From positions 1-64,000 of the forward strand of contig JAABRT010000003.1 in the NCBI GenBank assembly GCA_011390805.1: a DNA stretch of 64,000 bases, read 5' to 3'. This document shows, one piece after another, positions 1 to 9,018 of this stretch (positions within the stretch are counted from its first letter, which is position 1; each line of letters opens with the position of its first letter). The notes under the pieces are model-generated. The model saw nothing but the letters and a program-made list of their open reading frames with translations, was not told the DNA's origin and ran no database searches. Source of the stretch: Gemmatimonas sp. GTDB lineage: Bacteria; Gemmatimonadota; Gemmatimonadetes; Gemmatimonadales; Gemmatimonadaceae. The translations under genes were made by a program, and so were the position numbers.

Positions 1-2
1 TG

Positions 3-617
3 GCGCACTTTCCCGAGGGGCAGCTGGTGGCCATCGACCGCCTCACCGGCGAGGTGGTAGGCATGGCTGCCAGTCTGATCATTCTCTGGGACGATTACAA
101 CTTCGACTCGAACTGGCGCGATTTCACCAGCAACGGCACCTTCGACAATCACGACCCGGTGCGTGGCAAAACACTGTATGGCGCCGAAGTCATGGTGCTG
201 CCGGGTCGTCGCGGGCTGGGCATCGGCAAAGCGCTGTACGCAGCGCGTCGTGACATCACGGAACGACTCAATCTGCAGCGCATTCGCGCCGGTGCCCGGC
301 TTCGCGGCTACCATCGTGTGGCGCATCACATGACGGCCGCCGAGTACGCCGACCGCATTGCGCGCGGCCAGATGCGCGACCCCACGCTCAGCTTTCAACT
401 GCGGGAAGGCTTCAAGATTCTTGGCGTTGCCGAAAACTATTTACGCAATGACCCGGAGTCCCTGGGCTGGGCTGCCGTCATCGAGTGGCTCAATCAGCGC
501 GGCACCATACCACTGCAGGACAGAGAGCCGGGCGCATCGGGTGCACCCACACTCGACACCACAACACGCGCCGACTCACCCACTGACCCCGGCACCACCG
601 CGAACAGCGCCGCGTAA
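3..617 (+). CDS. GNAT-like N-acetyltransferase, 5' end outside window
   Basis: The reading frame is open to the first base of the window (it begins ...AHFPEGQLVAIDR), so the true start lies upstream and the GTG at 27 is probably internal. The GNAT acetyl-CoA-binding hallmark is visible as VLPGRRGLGIGKALY, an R/Q-x-x-G-x-G/A type loop after a beta strand, followed by a helix. The region after that (HMTAAEYADRI, FKILGVAENYL) resembles GNAT proteins that are often fused or linked to nitrilase-like hydrolases. The last ~35 residues are Ala/Thr/Pro/Asp-rich and likely disordered. The 3' end runs convergently into the histidine phosphatase gene, overlapping it by about 124 bp. The substrate is unknown. 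Confidence 0.75.
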   Translation, partial: AHFPEGQLVAIDRLTGEVVGMAASLIILWDDYNFDSNWRDFTSNGTFDNHDPVRGKTLYGAEVMVLPGRRGLGIGKALYAARRDITERLNLQRIRAGARLRGYHRVAHHMTAAEYADRIARGQMRDPTLSFQLREGFKILGVAENYLRNDPESLGWAAVIEWLNQRGTIPLQDREPGASGAPTLDTTTRADSPTDPGTTANSAA

Positions 618-1126
618 CGCGAGTCGCACAGGTCGGGCATTTTCGGCCCGCCCAATGCGTGCACGATCATCGGGACCGTATTGCTGTGTCCCACGACCAG
701 TACAACTTTTCCAGCCTGACGTCGAATCGCTTCCGCGACGAGACGCACGTGTTCGCTCATGTCCGATGCGAAGGGTACGACTTCGGGCGTGAGACCACGC
801 GCCACACTGAGCGGCTCCGCGGTCAGGCGTGTGCGTTGCCGATGCGTGACGATCACGTGCTCGACATTGGCGTCCGAGAGCGCATCGGCAATCGCCATTG
901 CGCGGGCGCGACCGGCGTCGCTGAGCGGTGGATCATTGCTGTTGTCTGCCTTTTCGGCGTGACGCACGATGAGCACCAGTGCCGGTGCCTGTGCCTTCGC
1001 CTGCGAGCCCTGCGCCGTAATCGGCGTGAACGCCATGCATGCGAGCAGCGCAACGCCGCTGAGCAGCGCCAGGAAGCTTACGGAGGGGCGGGTGAGTCGT
1101 ACCTGGTGCCACGTTGCGTATGTCAT
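494..1126 (-). CDS. Exported histidine phosphatase family protein
   Basis: The N-terminus has a hydrophobic stretch (FLALLSGVALLACMAF) followed by an Ala/Gln-rich region, so it is probably exported to the periplasm or is a lipoprotein (LLAC). The catalytic signature of the phosphoglycerate-mutase-like superfamily is seen as LIVRHAEK, with the nucleophilic His after Arg. The second catalytic His is in VVGHSNTVP near residue 145. At about 210 aa it fits SixA-like or broad-specificity secreted phosphatases with RHAEK motifs. The 3' end overlaps the convergent acetyltransferase gene. The physiological substrate cannot be read from sequence. Confidence 0.85.
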   Translation of the reverse strand: MTYATWHQVRLTRPSVSFLALLSGVALLACMAFTPITAQGSQAKAQAPALVLIVRHAEKADNSNDPPLSDAGRARAMAIADALSDANVEHVIVTHRQRTRLTAEPLSVARGLTPEVVPFASDMSEHVRLVAEAIRRQAGKVVLVVGHSNTVPMIVHALGGPKMPDLCDSRYAALFAVVPGSVGESARVVVSSVGAPDAPGSLSCSGMVPR

Positions 1127-1279
1127 GCACCAAAAGTGACCTGTGGAATCATCCGGCGCTACCAGCGCGGCGTCATCTGCCCCACTGGCGCGAACGCCTC
1201 TACCATGGCACCATGACGCAGCACAAACGAGCCGTTTTTTTGACTCGTCCCCATTATTCCTCCGCCGTTCCCGTATCGC

Positions 1280-2404
1280 ATGCGAGTCCTCGCGTCCCCG
1301 GCGCTCATCAATCGCTGGCTAAATCCGTACAACTGGCTGCTTAACACCCATCTCGAGCATGAGGGTGTTGATGTCTACGGCGCGGCACCATGGCGTGTCC
1401 TGCGCGGCCAGGCGGACGTGTGGCATGTGCACTGGCCCGACCATGTCTTCAATCAGACCAGTGCGGCCCGCGTGGCGCTGCGCACACGGGCCTATCTGCA
1501 CATGGCGCGCGAAGGACGCCGCCACGGCATGCGGTTGGTGTGGACGGTGCACAACTTGCGCGCGCACGACGGACAGCACGCGCAAATGGAAGAAGAGTTC
1601 TGGCGCGAGTTTCTGCCGCTGGTTGACGGGTTCATTCACCTCAGTGAAGCCGGTCGCGACGCTGCGTTCTCGCGTTTTCGCGAGATCTCGGATCGCCCGT
1701 CATGGGTCATTCCGCACGGCCATTACCGTACCGAGTACGTCACAACGCTGGGCCGAGAGGCGGCACGCGCCAAACTCGACCTTCCCGAACATGCGCCGGT
1801 GGTGCTCTACAGCGGCCGTATCCGTCCGTACAAGAATGTGCCGGCCTTGCTGCAGGCGTTCGCCAGCGTCGCCGATCCTTCGGCCCGCTGCCTGGTCACG
1901 GGCGCGCCCGCATCGAGTGAACTGCGCCGCGAGATTGAGCTCATGGGTCAACGCGATGCGCGCGTTCGACTCGATCTGCGACATCTCCGACGACGCGAGC
2001 TGGCCACTGCGTTAAGCGCGAGTGACCTGGTGGTGCTGCCGTACCGCGAAATTCTGAACAGTGGCAGTGCGTTGCTTGCGCTTTCGCTCGATCGGCCGGT
2101 TCTGGTACCTCGTCGCGGCGCATTGGCTGAGTTGGCAGATCAGGTGGGCAGCAGCTGGGTGAGATGTTATGACGGCGATCTCACAGGCAGCGAACTGAAC
2201 GAAGCTCTGGAGTGGGCGCGCCACGCGCCGCGTTCACGTCGGGCGCCGCTGGCGCACTTTGCGTGGCCCACGATCGCACGTGCGCACCGCGATGTTTATG
2301 CAAGCGTGGTAAAGCGCACCGCCGATCAATCAACACGTCACGTGAATATTCCGCTCGCGATTGAGGCTTCACGTTGGATTCCGCGGCGCCGTGCAGCGCG
2401 CTAA
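1280..2404 (+). CDS. GT-B fold glycosyltransferase
   Basis: At 374 aa this has the organisation of a GT4/GT1-like enzyme. The N-terminal Rossmann half contains WHVHWPDH and VWTVHNLRAHD. The second half starts with VLYSGRIRPYKNVPALLQAF near residue 176, the usual donor-domain opening. A nucleotide-sugar binding stretch (VVLPYREILNSGSALLAL ... VPRRGALAEL) follows near residues 250-290. It probably transfers a sugar from a nucleotide-sugar to a cell-surface acceptor. The next gene, a UPF0104 multi-span membrane protein, starts 10 bp after its stop, so the two are likely co-transcribed and may act in one surface-polysaccharide or lipid-linked step. The acceptor is unknown. Confidence 0.85.
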   Translation: MRVLASPALINRWLNPYNWLLNTHLEHEGVDVYGAAPWRVLRGQADVWHVHWPDHVFNQTSAARVALRTRAYLHMAREGRRHGMRLVWTVHNLRAHDGQHAQMEEEFWREFLPLVDGFIHLSEAGRDAAFSRFREISDRPSWVIPHGHYRTEYVTTLGREAARAKLDLPEHAPVVLYSGRIRPYKNVPALLQAFASVADPSARCLVTGAPASSELRREIELMGQRDARVRLDLRHLRRRELATALSASDLVVLPYREILNSGSALLALSLDRPVLVPRRGALAELADQVGSSWVRCYDGDLTGSELNEALEWARHAPRSRRAPLAHFAWPTIARAHRDVYASVVKRTADQSTRHVNIPLAIEASRWIPRRRAAR

Positions 2405-2413
2405 CCGTCACGC

Positions 2414-3358
2414 GTGACATCGTTATTCGTGATCCACGCAACGTGCCTCGCGCTCGTTGTGCTGAACCTGATAGTCCGTACGTGGCGCACGCAGGTGATT
2501 TTTGCCGGGCTCGGTCAGCGGGTGGCCTTTGTCGACATTGCCACTGCCAACCTGGCCGGTGACACGGCGGCCGCTCTCACACCAATGCGTGTGGGAGGGA
2601 TTCCGGCGCAGGTTGCCTACTTCCAGCGCATAGGAACTGCGCCGCAGCTCTCGGTCCCAGCGCTGCTTGTGGAGTCGGTGTTGCTGTACCCGGTGTACGC
2701 CGTGCTTGGCGGGGCCTTGGCGCTTTCGGCCGGCCTCGAGTGGTTTGAGCTGCTGAAGACAGCGAGTACGACGGCCGGACGCATGGCGCAAACGATCGGT
2801 GGCCTGTTTGTGGTAGGTTGGCTGCTGATGCTGATTGCACGGCGTGCGGCACCGGGCAAATCACGCATGGTTGGACGTTCCATGAAAGAAGGGTTGCAGT
2901 TGGCGCGTGGCATGGGGTGGGCCGCGGCGTCGCTCACCGTACCGCTCACAGTGATTGATGTCGCCACACGGATCGCGCTGCTGCCCATGCTGGCCATCAA
3001 TATTCCGGGGGCGCCACCGTCCGACGTGCTCGCCATTGCATCGTTCGCCATGCTGTACGGACAGATCGCGATGCCGACGCCCGGTGGAGCGGGCATTGTT
3101 GACTACGGACTGATTGGCGGAGCGGCGGGCAATCTCGGTCTCGGCGCAGCGTCGATCGTGATGTGGTGGCGCGTGTACACCGCGGGCGTACACATCGCGC
3201 TCTGCTTACCCATGCTGTGGTGGCGCTTGTCGCAGCGCGTGCGCGACAAGCGCACACTCCTGGCGCACCCCGTTCACACGGTGCGCGCCGACGACTTGCT
3301 CAGCGATTCACCGCGTGACCTCGCTCTCCGCGAACGGATCGGCAGCAGAAACAAATAA
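2414..3358 (+). CDS. UPF0104 / lysylphosphatidylglycerol synthase-like membrane protein
   Basis: A GTG start lies 10 bp downstream of the glycosyltransferase stop. The protein has about 6-7 hydrophobic segments and the features of the AglD/UPF0104 (flippase-like) family: a TANLAGDTAAALTPMRVGGIPAQ loop near the N-terminus and MLYGQIAMPTPGGAGIVDYG near residue 215-235, a conserved P-x-P-G-G-x-G turn. Members of this family are integral membrane proteins with roles in lipid flipping or aminoacyl-lipid synthesis. Here the pairing with a glycosyltransferase suggests lipid-linked glycan handling, which is inference. The last ~85 bp overlap a convergent PepSY gene. Confidence 0.75.
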   Translation: MTSLFVIHATCLALVVLNLIVRTWRTQVIFAGLGQRVAFVDIATANLAGDTAAALTPMRVGGIPAQVAYFQRIGTAPQLSVPALLVESVLLYPVYAVLGGALALSAGLEWFELLKTASTTAGRMAQTIGGLFVVGWLLMLIARRAAPGKSRMVGRSMKEGLQLARGMGWAAASLTVPLTVIDVATRIALLPMLAINIPGAPPSDVLAIASFAMLYGQIAMPTPGGAGIVDYGLIGGAAGNLGLGAASIVMWWRVYTAGVHIALCLPMLWWRLSQRVRDKRTLLAHPVHTVRADDLLSDSPRDLALRERIGSRNK

Positions 3359-3819
3359 ATTCCGGTAATCCATAGCGCGAACACAATCACGCCCGACGGC
3401 AGAAAGATCCAGAGCTTTGCAGCGTCATGAAACCACGAACCGTCGTGCAGACTTTCCATCAGATCAGATCGTCGATACGCGGTCTTGAGCACGGCGCCTG
3501 ACGCCTGATCAATCTGCACCTCCCAGCGTGAGTTACCGATGACCTTGATCAGCCCCTTGCCGGGGCGCACATCGATCCGGTCAATGTCAGACCAGCTCTG
3601 AATTCCTGCCTCAGGGCGGCTGCGCGCCGCTTCAAAAACGGCGGCCAGACTCACCTGTGGCTCTCCCGGCGCGCCTTTCATTTCCGTTGGCTGTACCCAC
3701 GCCACCTGCTTCTTCACCTGCAGGATCAGACCGGTGGCAATCACGATCAGAAACGGCACTGCGACCACAATCGCTCCCCACCGGTGGAGCTTGCGGTTCC
3801 ATACACGAAGATTCGGCAT
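3274..3819 (-). CDS. PepSY-associated membrane protein
   Basis: I chose the ATG at 3819 (MPNLRVWNRKLHRWG) because the 52 residues upstream of it are Arg/Cys/Pro-rich and do not look coding. The protein (181 aa) starts with the motif typical of PepSY_TM proteins, R-K-x-H-R-W, at the mouth of a first membrane helix (AIVVAVPFLIVIATGLIL). An extracytoplasmic PepSY-like domain follows (DRIDVRPGKGLIKVI ... WEVQIDQASGAVL), then a second helix (FLPSGVIVFALWITGIYLFL). Such proteins are often linked to iron or heme uptake or reductase systems, but nothing nearby proves that here. It converges on the UPF0104 gene with a short overlap. Confidence 0.75.
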   Translation of the reverse strand: MPNLRVWNRKLHRWGAIVVAVPFLIVIATGLILQVKKQVAWVQPTEMKGAPGEPQVSLAAVFEAARSRPEAGIQSWSDIDRIDVRPGKGLIKVIGNSRWEVQIDQASGAVLKTAYRRSDLMESLHDGSWFHDAAKLWIFLPSGVIVFALWITGIYLFLLPIRSRRARSRGESLSKSSARTV

Positions 3820-3910
3820 TCTACAAATACGCAGTCGCGCACGTATTTGCTGCGGTCGCCAGGGGCACCGCGCCCGATGACGCGTTCCCCCGACTCCGGG
3901 CGTGCCGCTG

Positions 3911-4435
3911 TTATGCGGCCAACCGCTCTCTCCCGTCTCTGCCACGGCGCATCTCAGCAGCCTCGCCATTCGCACACGCCAGACTCACAGCACGCCGCGC
4001 CACCCGTTTGAGAGCCCGGTGAACAGAGCGCGCATAGTGAATAAAGTTCTGCCCCGCCCACGGGAAGCGTGCGAAGAACTCCTGCGGCAACAGATCGCCC
4101 TTGAGTCGATTGCAGGGCCCGCAGGCGGCAACGATGTTCTCCGGATCGTGCGCCCCGCCCCGCGCCAACGGCATCACGTGATCCAACGTCGCGTTGTGCG
4201 TATCAAGTGGTGATGCACAGTACACGCAGCGTTGACTGCAGTCACGCAGAGCAAGTTTTCGCATCGCACGTTTCATCGCCATGAGCAACGGCCGGGCCGG
4301 CGCTGCACTGCGCTTGCGCGCGCTGCTGCCGCGTCTCGCCTGCACCGCACCTCGTTTGGACGGACGTTCGCCACGCGCTCCGTTGCGTACGCCACTGCGG
4401 GCGCTGCGTTCGGCTGCCACCTGTCGGCGGCTCAT
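3911..4435 (-). CDS. HNH endonuclease
   Basis: The first ~55 residues are a highly basic Arg/Ala/Ser-rich tail. The HNH core follows: zinc-binding Cys70/Cys73 (CVYC), the catalytic D85-H86 (LDHVMPLARGG), Asn100 (DPENIV) and Cys105/Cys108 (CGPCN), then R-L-K-G. This is the compact McrA/phage-type HNH fold. The role is unknown and could be restriction, recombination or a selfish nuclease. The start at 4435 is uncertain, because translation could begin at internal Met residues 52 or 54 (LLMAMKRAM) and drop the basic tail. A second small HNH gene with the same motif spacing occurs at 27339. Confidence 0.8.
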   Translation of the reverse strand: MSRRQVAAERSARSGVRNGARGERPSKRGAVQARRGSSARKRSAAPARPLLMAMKRAMRKLALRDCSQRCVYCASPLDTHNATLDHVMPLARGGAHDPENIVAACGPCNRLKGDLLPQEFFARFPWAGQNFIHYARSVHRALKRVARRAVSLACANGEAAEMRRGRDGRERLAA

Positions 4436-4690
4436 GCGGGCGCATCCACAAACGCAGACGCCCCGCGAATGGCTGGTGGCCAGAACGCAGGGCGGTGTGT
4501 GGGTCGGTTTGTACCGGGGGGCGCAAAGCGGGGCTTCGACAGTACGGTGCGAAGCGGGCAGTCAGCGGTGCGCCCTGCATGGTTCGTGCGGCGAGCAAAA
4601 CGTTCGGTATGCATCGTCCTCCTGACTTGGCGAGAGCAAGGGAGTGCAGCAACGTTGTGATCTTACGATACGACTACCACACATCAACAG

Positions 4691-5167
4691 TCAAGAAGAC
4701 ACAGTTGTGTCACGCAACTTGGCGCCGATCTGTGCCGCCATCGCGTCGAGCAGATGGCGATTGGGCATATCGGACCCCGGAAACGGCAGCGGAATGTCAA
4801 ACCCGTCGTCAGGCTTTCGCGGAATCAGGTGAATGTGGTAGTGAAACACATTCTGTCCCGCCGCAGCGCCTGAGTTCACCACGATGTTCATGTCTTCCGC
4901 ACCGGCCACCTGCTGCACCACCGGAATCAGGCGCGTGGCCACGTCGTACATGTGCTGGCCGACCTTGCGCGGAATGTCGCGCAGAATCTCGTAGTGCTCC
5001 CGCGGCACGACCAATACATGCCCCTGGTTCACAGGCTGGATGTCCATAAATGCAATGACCGTGCTGTCCTCGTAGCACATCGAGACTTCAGCCGCACCGC
5101 GAATCAGATCGCAGAAGATGCAGTGTTGTCCGGCGGATACGTTGGTGGGGTGCGTGGGAGCGTGCAT
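4691..5167 (-). CDS. HIT family hydrolase
   Basis: The start is set at ATG 5167 (MHAPTHPTNV...), just ahead of the conserved CIFC zinc-site motif (Cys16/Cys19) that opens bacterial HIT proteins. The catalytic histidine triad is present as HYHIHLIPR, with GHVLVVPREHYE upstream. At about 158 aa it matches the Hint/HinT-like branch, which hydrolyses nucleoside phosphoramidates or adenylylated substrates in the cytoplasm. It is transcribed divergently from the E1 dehydrogenase gene across a 236 bp gap. Confidence 0.9.
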   Translation of the reverse strand: MHAPTHPTNVSAGQHCIFCDLIRGAAEVSMCYEDSTVIAFMDIQPVNQGHVLVVPREHYEILRDIPRKVGQHMYDVATRLIPVVQQVAGAEDMNIVVNSGAAAGQNVFHYHIHLIPRKPDDGFDIPLPFPGSDMPNRHLLDAMAAQIGAKLRDTTVSS

Positions 5168-5403
5168 GCGGGCGTTCAACCGGAAATGTGAGGAGAGAGA
5201 GCCAACGCGCGAGGCCGCGCGGAGAGCAGTCTGTGAGCAGTGGACGGGCAGCATCACCCAGACACCTGTCAGCATTCAGTGTTTCACAGCCAGTGTCAAG
5301 GTTTGTTGACACTCTACTGCCCTTCTACAGCCCGACTGGCCCGGAGTGGCGGTTCCTTACTACGTTACGGGGCTACCCCTGAACCTGAACGGGATTGAAT
5401 ACC

Positions 5404-7554
5404 ATGGCTACTTCCGCTAAACCGACCCGCGCCCGCAAGGGTGCGTCCCCAGAAACGGGCACGCACTCCGGTGAGGCTGCGCCGCTCACGCGCGACCAAC
5501 TGGTGCACGCGTACCGCATGATGTACCTCTCGCGGCGTCTGGACGACAAGGAGATTCAGCTCAAGCGGCAGAACAAAATCTTCTTTCAGATTTCAGGCGC
5601 GGGCCACGAAGCGATTCTCGCTGCAGCAGGCCTGCTGCTCAAGCCGTCGCACGATTGGTTTTATCTCTACTATCGCGACCGTGCGCTGTGCCTGATGCTT
5701 GGCATGACGGGCGCCGAAATGCTCTACTCCGCTGTTGGCGCCGCCAACGATCCGAACTCCGGCGGACGTCAGATGCCGAGCCACTGGGGACACAAGGATC
5801 TCAACATTGTGTCCGTGTCGTCGCCCACCGGCACGCAGTTCCTGCAGGCGGTCGGTGCAGCCGAAGCCACCAAGCGTGCTCAGGCCCTCGATATCAGCGA
5901 AGGCTTCGAGAGCGACGAAGTTGTGCTCGTGACCACCGGTGATGGCACCACCAGCGAAGGCGAGTTCTGGGAGTCGCTCAACACAGCGTCCAATCTGAAG
6001 CTGCCGATCGTGTATCTGGTAGAAGACAACGGATATGCCATCTCCGTGCCCGTGGAAGTCGGCACCGCCGGCGGCTCGATTTCGAAGCTCGTCACTGGCT
6101 TCCCCGATCTGTACATCCAGGAAGTAGACGGCTGCGATCTCATGGCGTCGTACGAAACGATGGCACGGGCCGTGTCGTACGCGCGCGAACGCAAGGGACC
6201 GGCGCTGGTGCACGCCAAGGTCATCCGCCCGTACTCGCACTCGCTGTCCGACGACGAGGTGCTGTACCGTCCGGATGAAGAGCGCGAAGCCGACGCTGTG
6301 CGTGACCCGCTGGTGCGCTTCCCCGAGTGGCTCATCGCCAACGGGCACGCCACCGAGGCAGAACTCGAAAGCATTCGCACGGCCGTTGACGAAGAAGTGC
6401 TGGCCGCCACCGACGATGCACTGTCGCAGGAGCAGCCGAGCCCCGACTCGGTGCACTTTGCCGTGTACTCGCCCGATGTCGATCCCACGGCTGAGCCCTT
6501 CGACACCGAAGACGATCCGCAATTTGCGGGTGACCCCACCACGATGGTGGATTCGCTCAACGCCTGCATGCGTGATGAAATGCAGCGCGACGAACGCATT
6601 CTCGTATTTGGCGAAGACGTGGCCGACGTCTCGCGCGAGCAGTACCTCGGCAAGGTGAAAGGCAAAGGCGGTGTGTTCAAAGCCACGCACGGGCTGCAGT
6701 CAAAGTTCGGCGGCACGCGCGTGTTCAACACCCCGTTGGCCGAAGCCAACATTGTGGGCCGCGCCATCGGTCTGGCGCACCGCGGCTTCAAGCCGGTGGT
6801 CGAGATTCAGTTCTTCGACTACATCTGGCCGGCGTACATGCAAATCCGCGACGAGCTGGCCACGATGCGCTGGCGTTCCAACAATGCGTTCAGCTCGCCG
6901 GTGGTCATTCGCACCACGTACGGCGGCTACATCCGCGGCGCGGTGTATCACTCGCAAACAGGCGCGTCGCTGTTTACACACACTCCCGGACTGCGCGTGG
7001 TGTGCCCAAGCACGGCGCTCGATGCCAACGGATTGCTGCGCACTGCTATCCGCTGTGACGATCCGGTGATCTTCCTCGAGCACAAGCACCTGTACCGCCA
7101 GACGTACAACAAGGGCGCGTATCCGGGCCCGAACTTCATGATTCCGTTCGGCAAGGCACGCATTGCGCGTGAGGGAACGGACATCACGGTAGTCACTTAT
7201 GGCGCAACGGTGCAGCGTGCACTGGTGGCCGCCAATCAGATTGCCGACGAAGGTGGACCGTCGGTGGAAGTGATTGATTTGCGCACGCTCTCACCGTGGG
7301 ATCAGGAAACGGTGTACAACAGCGTGAAGAAAACGAGTCGTGTGATCGTGGCCTACGAAGACAGCATCTCGTGGGGTTACGGCGCGGAGATCGCGGCACG
7401 CATTGCCGATGACTGCTTCGCGTGGCTGGATGCGCCGGTAAAGCGGGTGGCCAGCACTGATACATTCGTGGGGTACGCGCCGAGTTTGGAGGACGCGATT
7501 TTGCCGCAGATTAGCACGTTCCGGGATGCGTACACGGAACTGGCGGCATTCTAA
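5404..7554 (+). CDS. 2-oxoacid dehydrogenase E1, alpha and beta subunits fused
   Basis: This is a thiamine-diphosphate enzyme catalysing oxidative decarboxylation of a 2-oxoacid (pyruvate or branched-chain type). The first half (about residues 30-360) is an E1-alpha domain with the ThDP motif [15 protein letters not shown] ending in DNGYAIS. The second half (from about residue 380) is an E1-beta domain with [28 protein letters not shown] and a transketolase C-terminal fold ([19 protein letters not shown]). E1-alpha and E1-beta are usually separate genes; here they form one 716 aa chain. I chose ATG 5404 over the upstream TTG 5395. The N-terminal ~28 residues are Ala/Thr/Lys-rich and may be a linker. 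No E2 or E3 gene is nearby, so those partners must be encoded elsewhere. A repeat element follows the stop. Confidence 0.9.
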   Translation: MATSAKPTRARKGASPETGTHSGEAAPLTRDQLVHAYRMMYLSRRLDDKEIQLKRQNKIFFQISGAGHEAILAAAGLLLKPSHDWFYLYYRDRALCLMLGMTGAEMLYSAVGAANDPNSGGRQMPSHWGHKDLNIVSVSSPTGTQFLQAVGAAEATKRAQALDISEGFESDEVVLVTTGDGTTSEGEFWESLNTASNLKLPIVYLVEDNGYAISVPVEVGTAGGSISKLVTGFPDLYIQEVDGCDLMASYETMARAVSYARERKGPALVHAKVIRPYSHSLSDDEVLYRPDEEREADAVRDPLVRFPEWLIANGHATEAELESIRTAVDEEVLAATDDALSQEQPSPDSVHFAVYSPDVDPTAEPFDTEDDPQFAGDPTTMVDSLNACMRDEMQRDERILVFGEDVADVSREQYLGKVKGKGGVFKATHGLQSKFGGTRVFNTPLAEANIVGRAIGLAHRGFKPVVEIQFFDYIWPAYMQIRDELATMRWRSNNAFSSPVVIRTTYGGYIRGAVYHSQTGASLFTHTPGLRVVCPSTALDANGLLRTAIRCDDPVIFLEHKHLYRQTYNKGAYPGPNFMIPFGKARIAREGTDITVVTYGATVQRALVAANQIADEGGPSVEVIDLRTLSPWDQETVYNSVKKTSRVIVAYEDSISWGYGAEIAARIADDCFAWLDAPVKRVASTDTFVGYAPSLEDAILPQISTFRDAYTELAAF

Positions 7555-7567
7555 GGGGGCTACTGCG

Positions 7568-7682
7568 AACTGCCGTTTGACAGCGTTCTCGGTGGGGGTA
7601 CACGGTGAACGGTTGGCGGTTTTTTCAAACCGTTTACTGTTCACCGTCAACTGCCACCGAAAACGCAGTCAAACGGCAGTTG
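7568..7682. repeat. Palindromic intergenic repeat, family A copy 1
   Basis: A 115 bp imperfect inverted repeat starts with AACTGCCGTTTGACAGCGTT and ends with the near complement AACGCAGTCAAACGGCAGTT. Its interior carries a C/G-flanked run of six T. Its reverse complement matches the core of the element at 28679-28885, including the shared tract ACGGTTTGAAAAAACCGCC. It fills the gap between the E1 gene and the convergent DUF4412-like gene, and could act as a bidirectional terminator or be a MITE/REP-like mobile palindrome. Confidence 0.8.
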
Positions 7683-7685
7683 TCG

Positions 7686-8804
7686 TTACTCCATCGGCGG
7701 CCTGCGCCGCAGCAATCCACCGATTCCGCGCTTCACCGCGTTTTTGCCGGCCTCACGCGCCTCGATCTTGGCCTGATCCTTGGCCCCGTCAATCGCGGCC
7801 TGCTTGAGCGCCTCGGCGATATCCTCGTCGCTGAAGCCCGCATCCTTCATCGCAGCGCGCAGGTCGAGCGTGTCCATACCAGCGGCCTTCATCGAATCAC
7901 TCAGCGCGGCCATGTTGGGCATCTCCACTGCTTTGTAGCCCTTGGGCAGCTCCAGCTGGTCCGCCGCCACATCGCCCTTGGTCCAGTTGGTGACTTCCAT
8001 CGTGCTGATCGAGTACTGCGTCTTGCCTTTGTCAGTGGTCGTGGTGGCGTTGGAGCGCATCTTGAGCGCCGCCGCATTCGGCAGCTGGTCCATCGGACCG
8101 TCCACTACCTTCTTCCACTCGTCGTTCCCCTCAAACATTGACGAGAAGTTGCGCGCCATGTCGAGGAACGGATTCATCAGCTCCGAGGCCTTCAGCTGCG
8201 GAGCCATCCACAACGTGGTCTGGCTTTCATTTTTTGTCGTCGTGCCAAAACCGAACGACGAAATGCTCATCGTATACGCCTGATCGATCTGCCACTGCTC
8301 GGTGGCGTAACCGAGCAGGGTCTCGCCGGCACCGATCTTCTTCACTGACATTGACGCGTCTTTCACGTCGATCTTCATCATGCCACCCGTCATGCTGCTC
8401 AACGACGAGAACATGGAGCCCATCGCCTTCGCGTCCATGCGCATGTACTGCTTTTCCTTGGGCGACACCATGTACAGCACATTGCCGCCTTCGTGCATCA
8501 GCACGTAACCGTCTTTGCCCATCATGGGTGACGGCCCCTTCACCTCGGCGAACTCGATGCGCGCCCTGTCACCGGCGATCTGCACCTTGCCCACCGACTG
8601 TGTCATCGTCTTTCCTGCAGCAGCAAAACTCTCGTCGGATTCCGACGTGGTCATCGTGAACTCATACGTGGTGCCGGGCACCAGCAGCGCACGTACGGGG
8701 GGTGTAAAGGCCACCGTTGTGCCGGCCAGAGCCAGCGTCGCGGCCGACCAGCCGAGTTTTCGGCCAAGGGGAACACGCATTCGATTGGTGTGTGGGGAGG
8801 ACAT
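7686..8804 (-). CDS. Exported hypothetical protein, DUF4412-like
   Basis: A signal peptide is visible (RKLGWSAATLALAGTTVAF, then PVRA), so the protein is probably periplasmic. The mature part contains a first block that reads like a DUF4412/LolA-like beta fold (YEFTMTTSES ... VQIAGDRARIEFAE ... YVLMHEGGNVLYMVSPKEKQYMRM). A Met/Ser/Gly-rich central part follows, and then a Lys/Ala-rich helical tail (MKDAGFSDEDIAEALKQAAIDG) ending in a basic GLLRRRPPME. I do not recognise a specific function; family members are poorly characterised envelope proteins. It converges on the E1 gene across repeat A copy 1. Confidence 0.6.
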   Translation of the reverse strand: MSSPHTNRMRVPLGRKLGWSAATLALAGTTVAFTPPVRALLVPGTTYEFTMTTSESDESFAAAGKTMTQSVGKVQIAGDRARIEFAEVKGPSPMMGKDGYVLMHEGGNVLYMVSPKEKQYMRMDAKAMGSMFSSLSSMTGGMMKIDVKDASMSVKKIGAGETLLGYATEQWQIDQAYTMSISSFGFGTTTKNESQTTLWMAPQLKASELMNPFLDMARNFSSMFEGNDEWKKVVDGPMDQLPNAAALKMRSNATTTTDKGKTQYSISTMEVTNWTKGDVAADQLELPKGYKAVEMPNMAALSDSMKAAGMDTLDLRAAMKDAGFSDEDIAEALKQAAIDGAKDQAKIEAREAGKNAVKRGIGGLLRRRPPME

Positions 8805-9018
8805 GGTGAGCTCCTGGAAAGGATAAGATCGAGCTGAGGGTATCGCGTGCAGCGTCTACATAATCAGGCGCATTCCGCGCCGGATTGCCGTCACGTCTCA
8901 GCAACACGCACGCAATTCACGTATATGCAGTAACCTTCGCATAGTCTCGCTTTCCTTCGAAACTACGTGCGATTGGCGAGACAGCAAGTTCCGCCCCCTT
9001 TCCCCTCCTCTGATTTCC

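Noticed and set aside
4436-4690. Possible gene between the HNH and HIT genes (frames at 4242..4652 and 4232..4660)
   Set aside because: Frames overlap the basic tail of the HNH gene and contain no recognisable motif; the 255-bp gap appears noncoding.
5306-5311. TTGACA hexamer upstream of the E1 gene
   Set aside because: No acceptable -10 box at 16-18 nt; promoter not supported.
5593-6690. 365-aa reading frame antisense to the E1 dehydrogenase gene
   Set aside because: Codons lie over a strongly conserved thiamine enzyme; the antisense protein is His/Arg-rich and has no recognisable domain. Typical shadow frame in GC-rich DNA.
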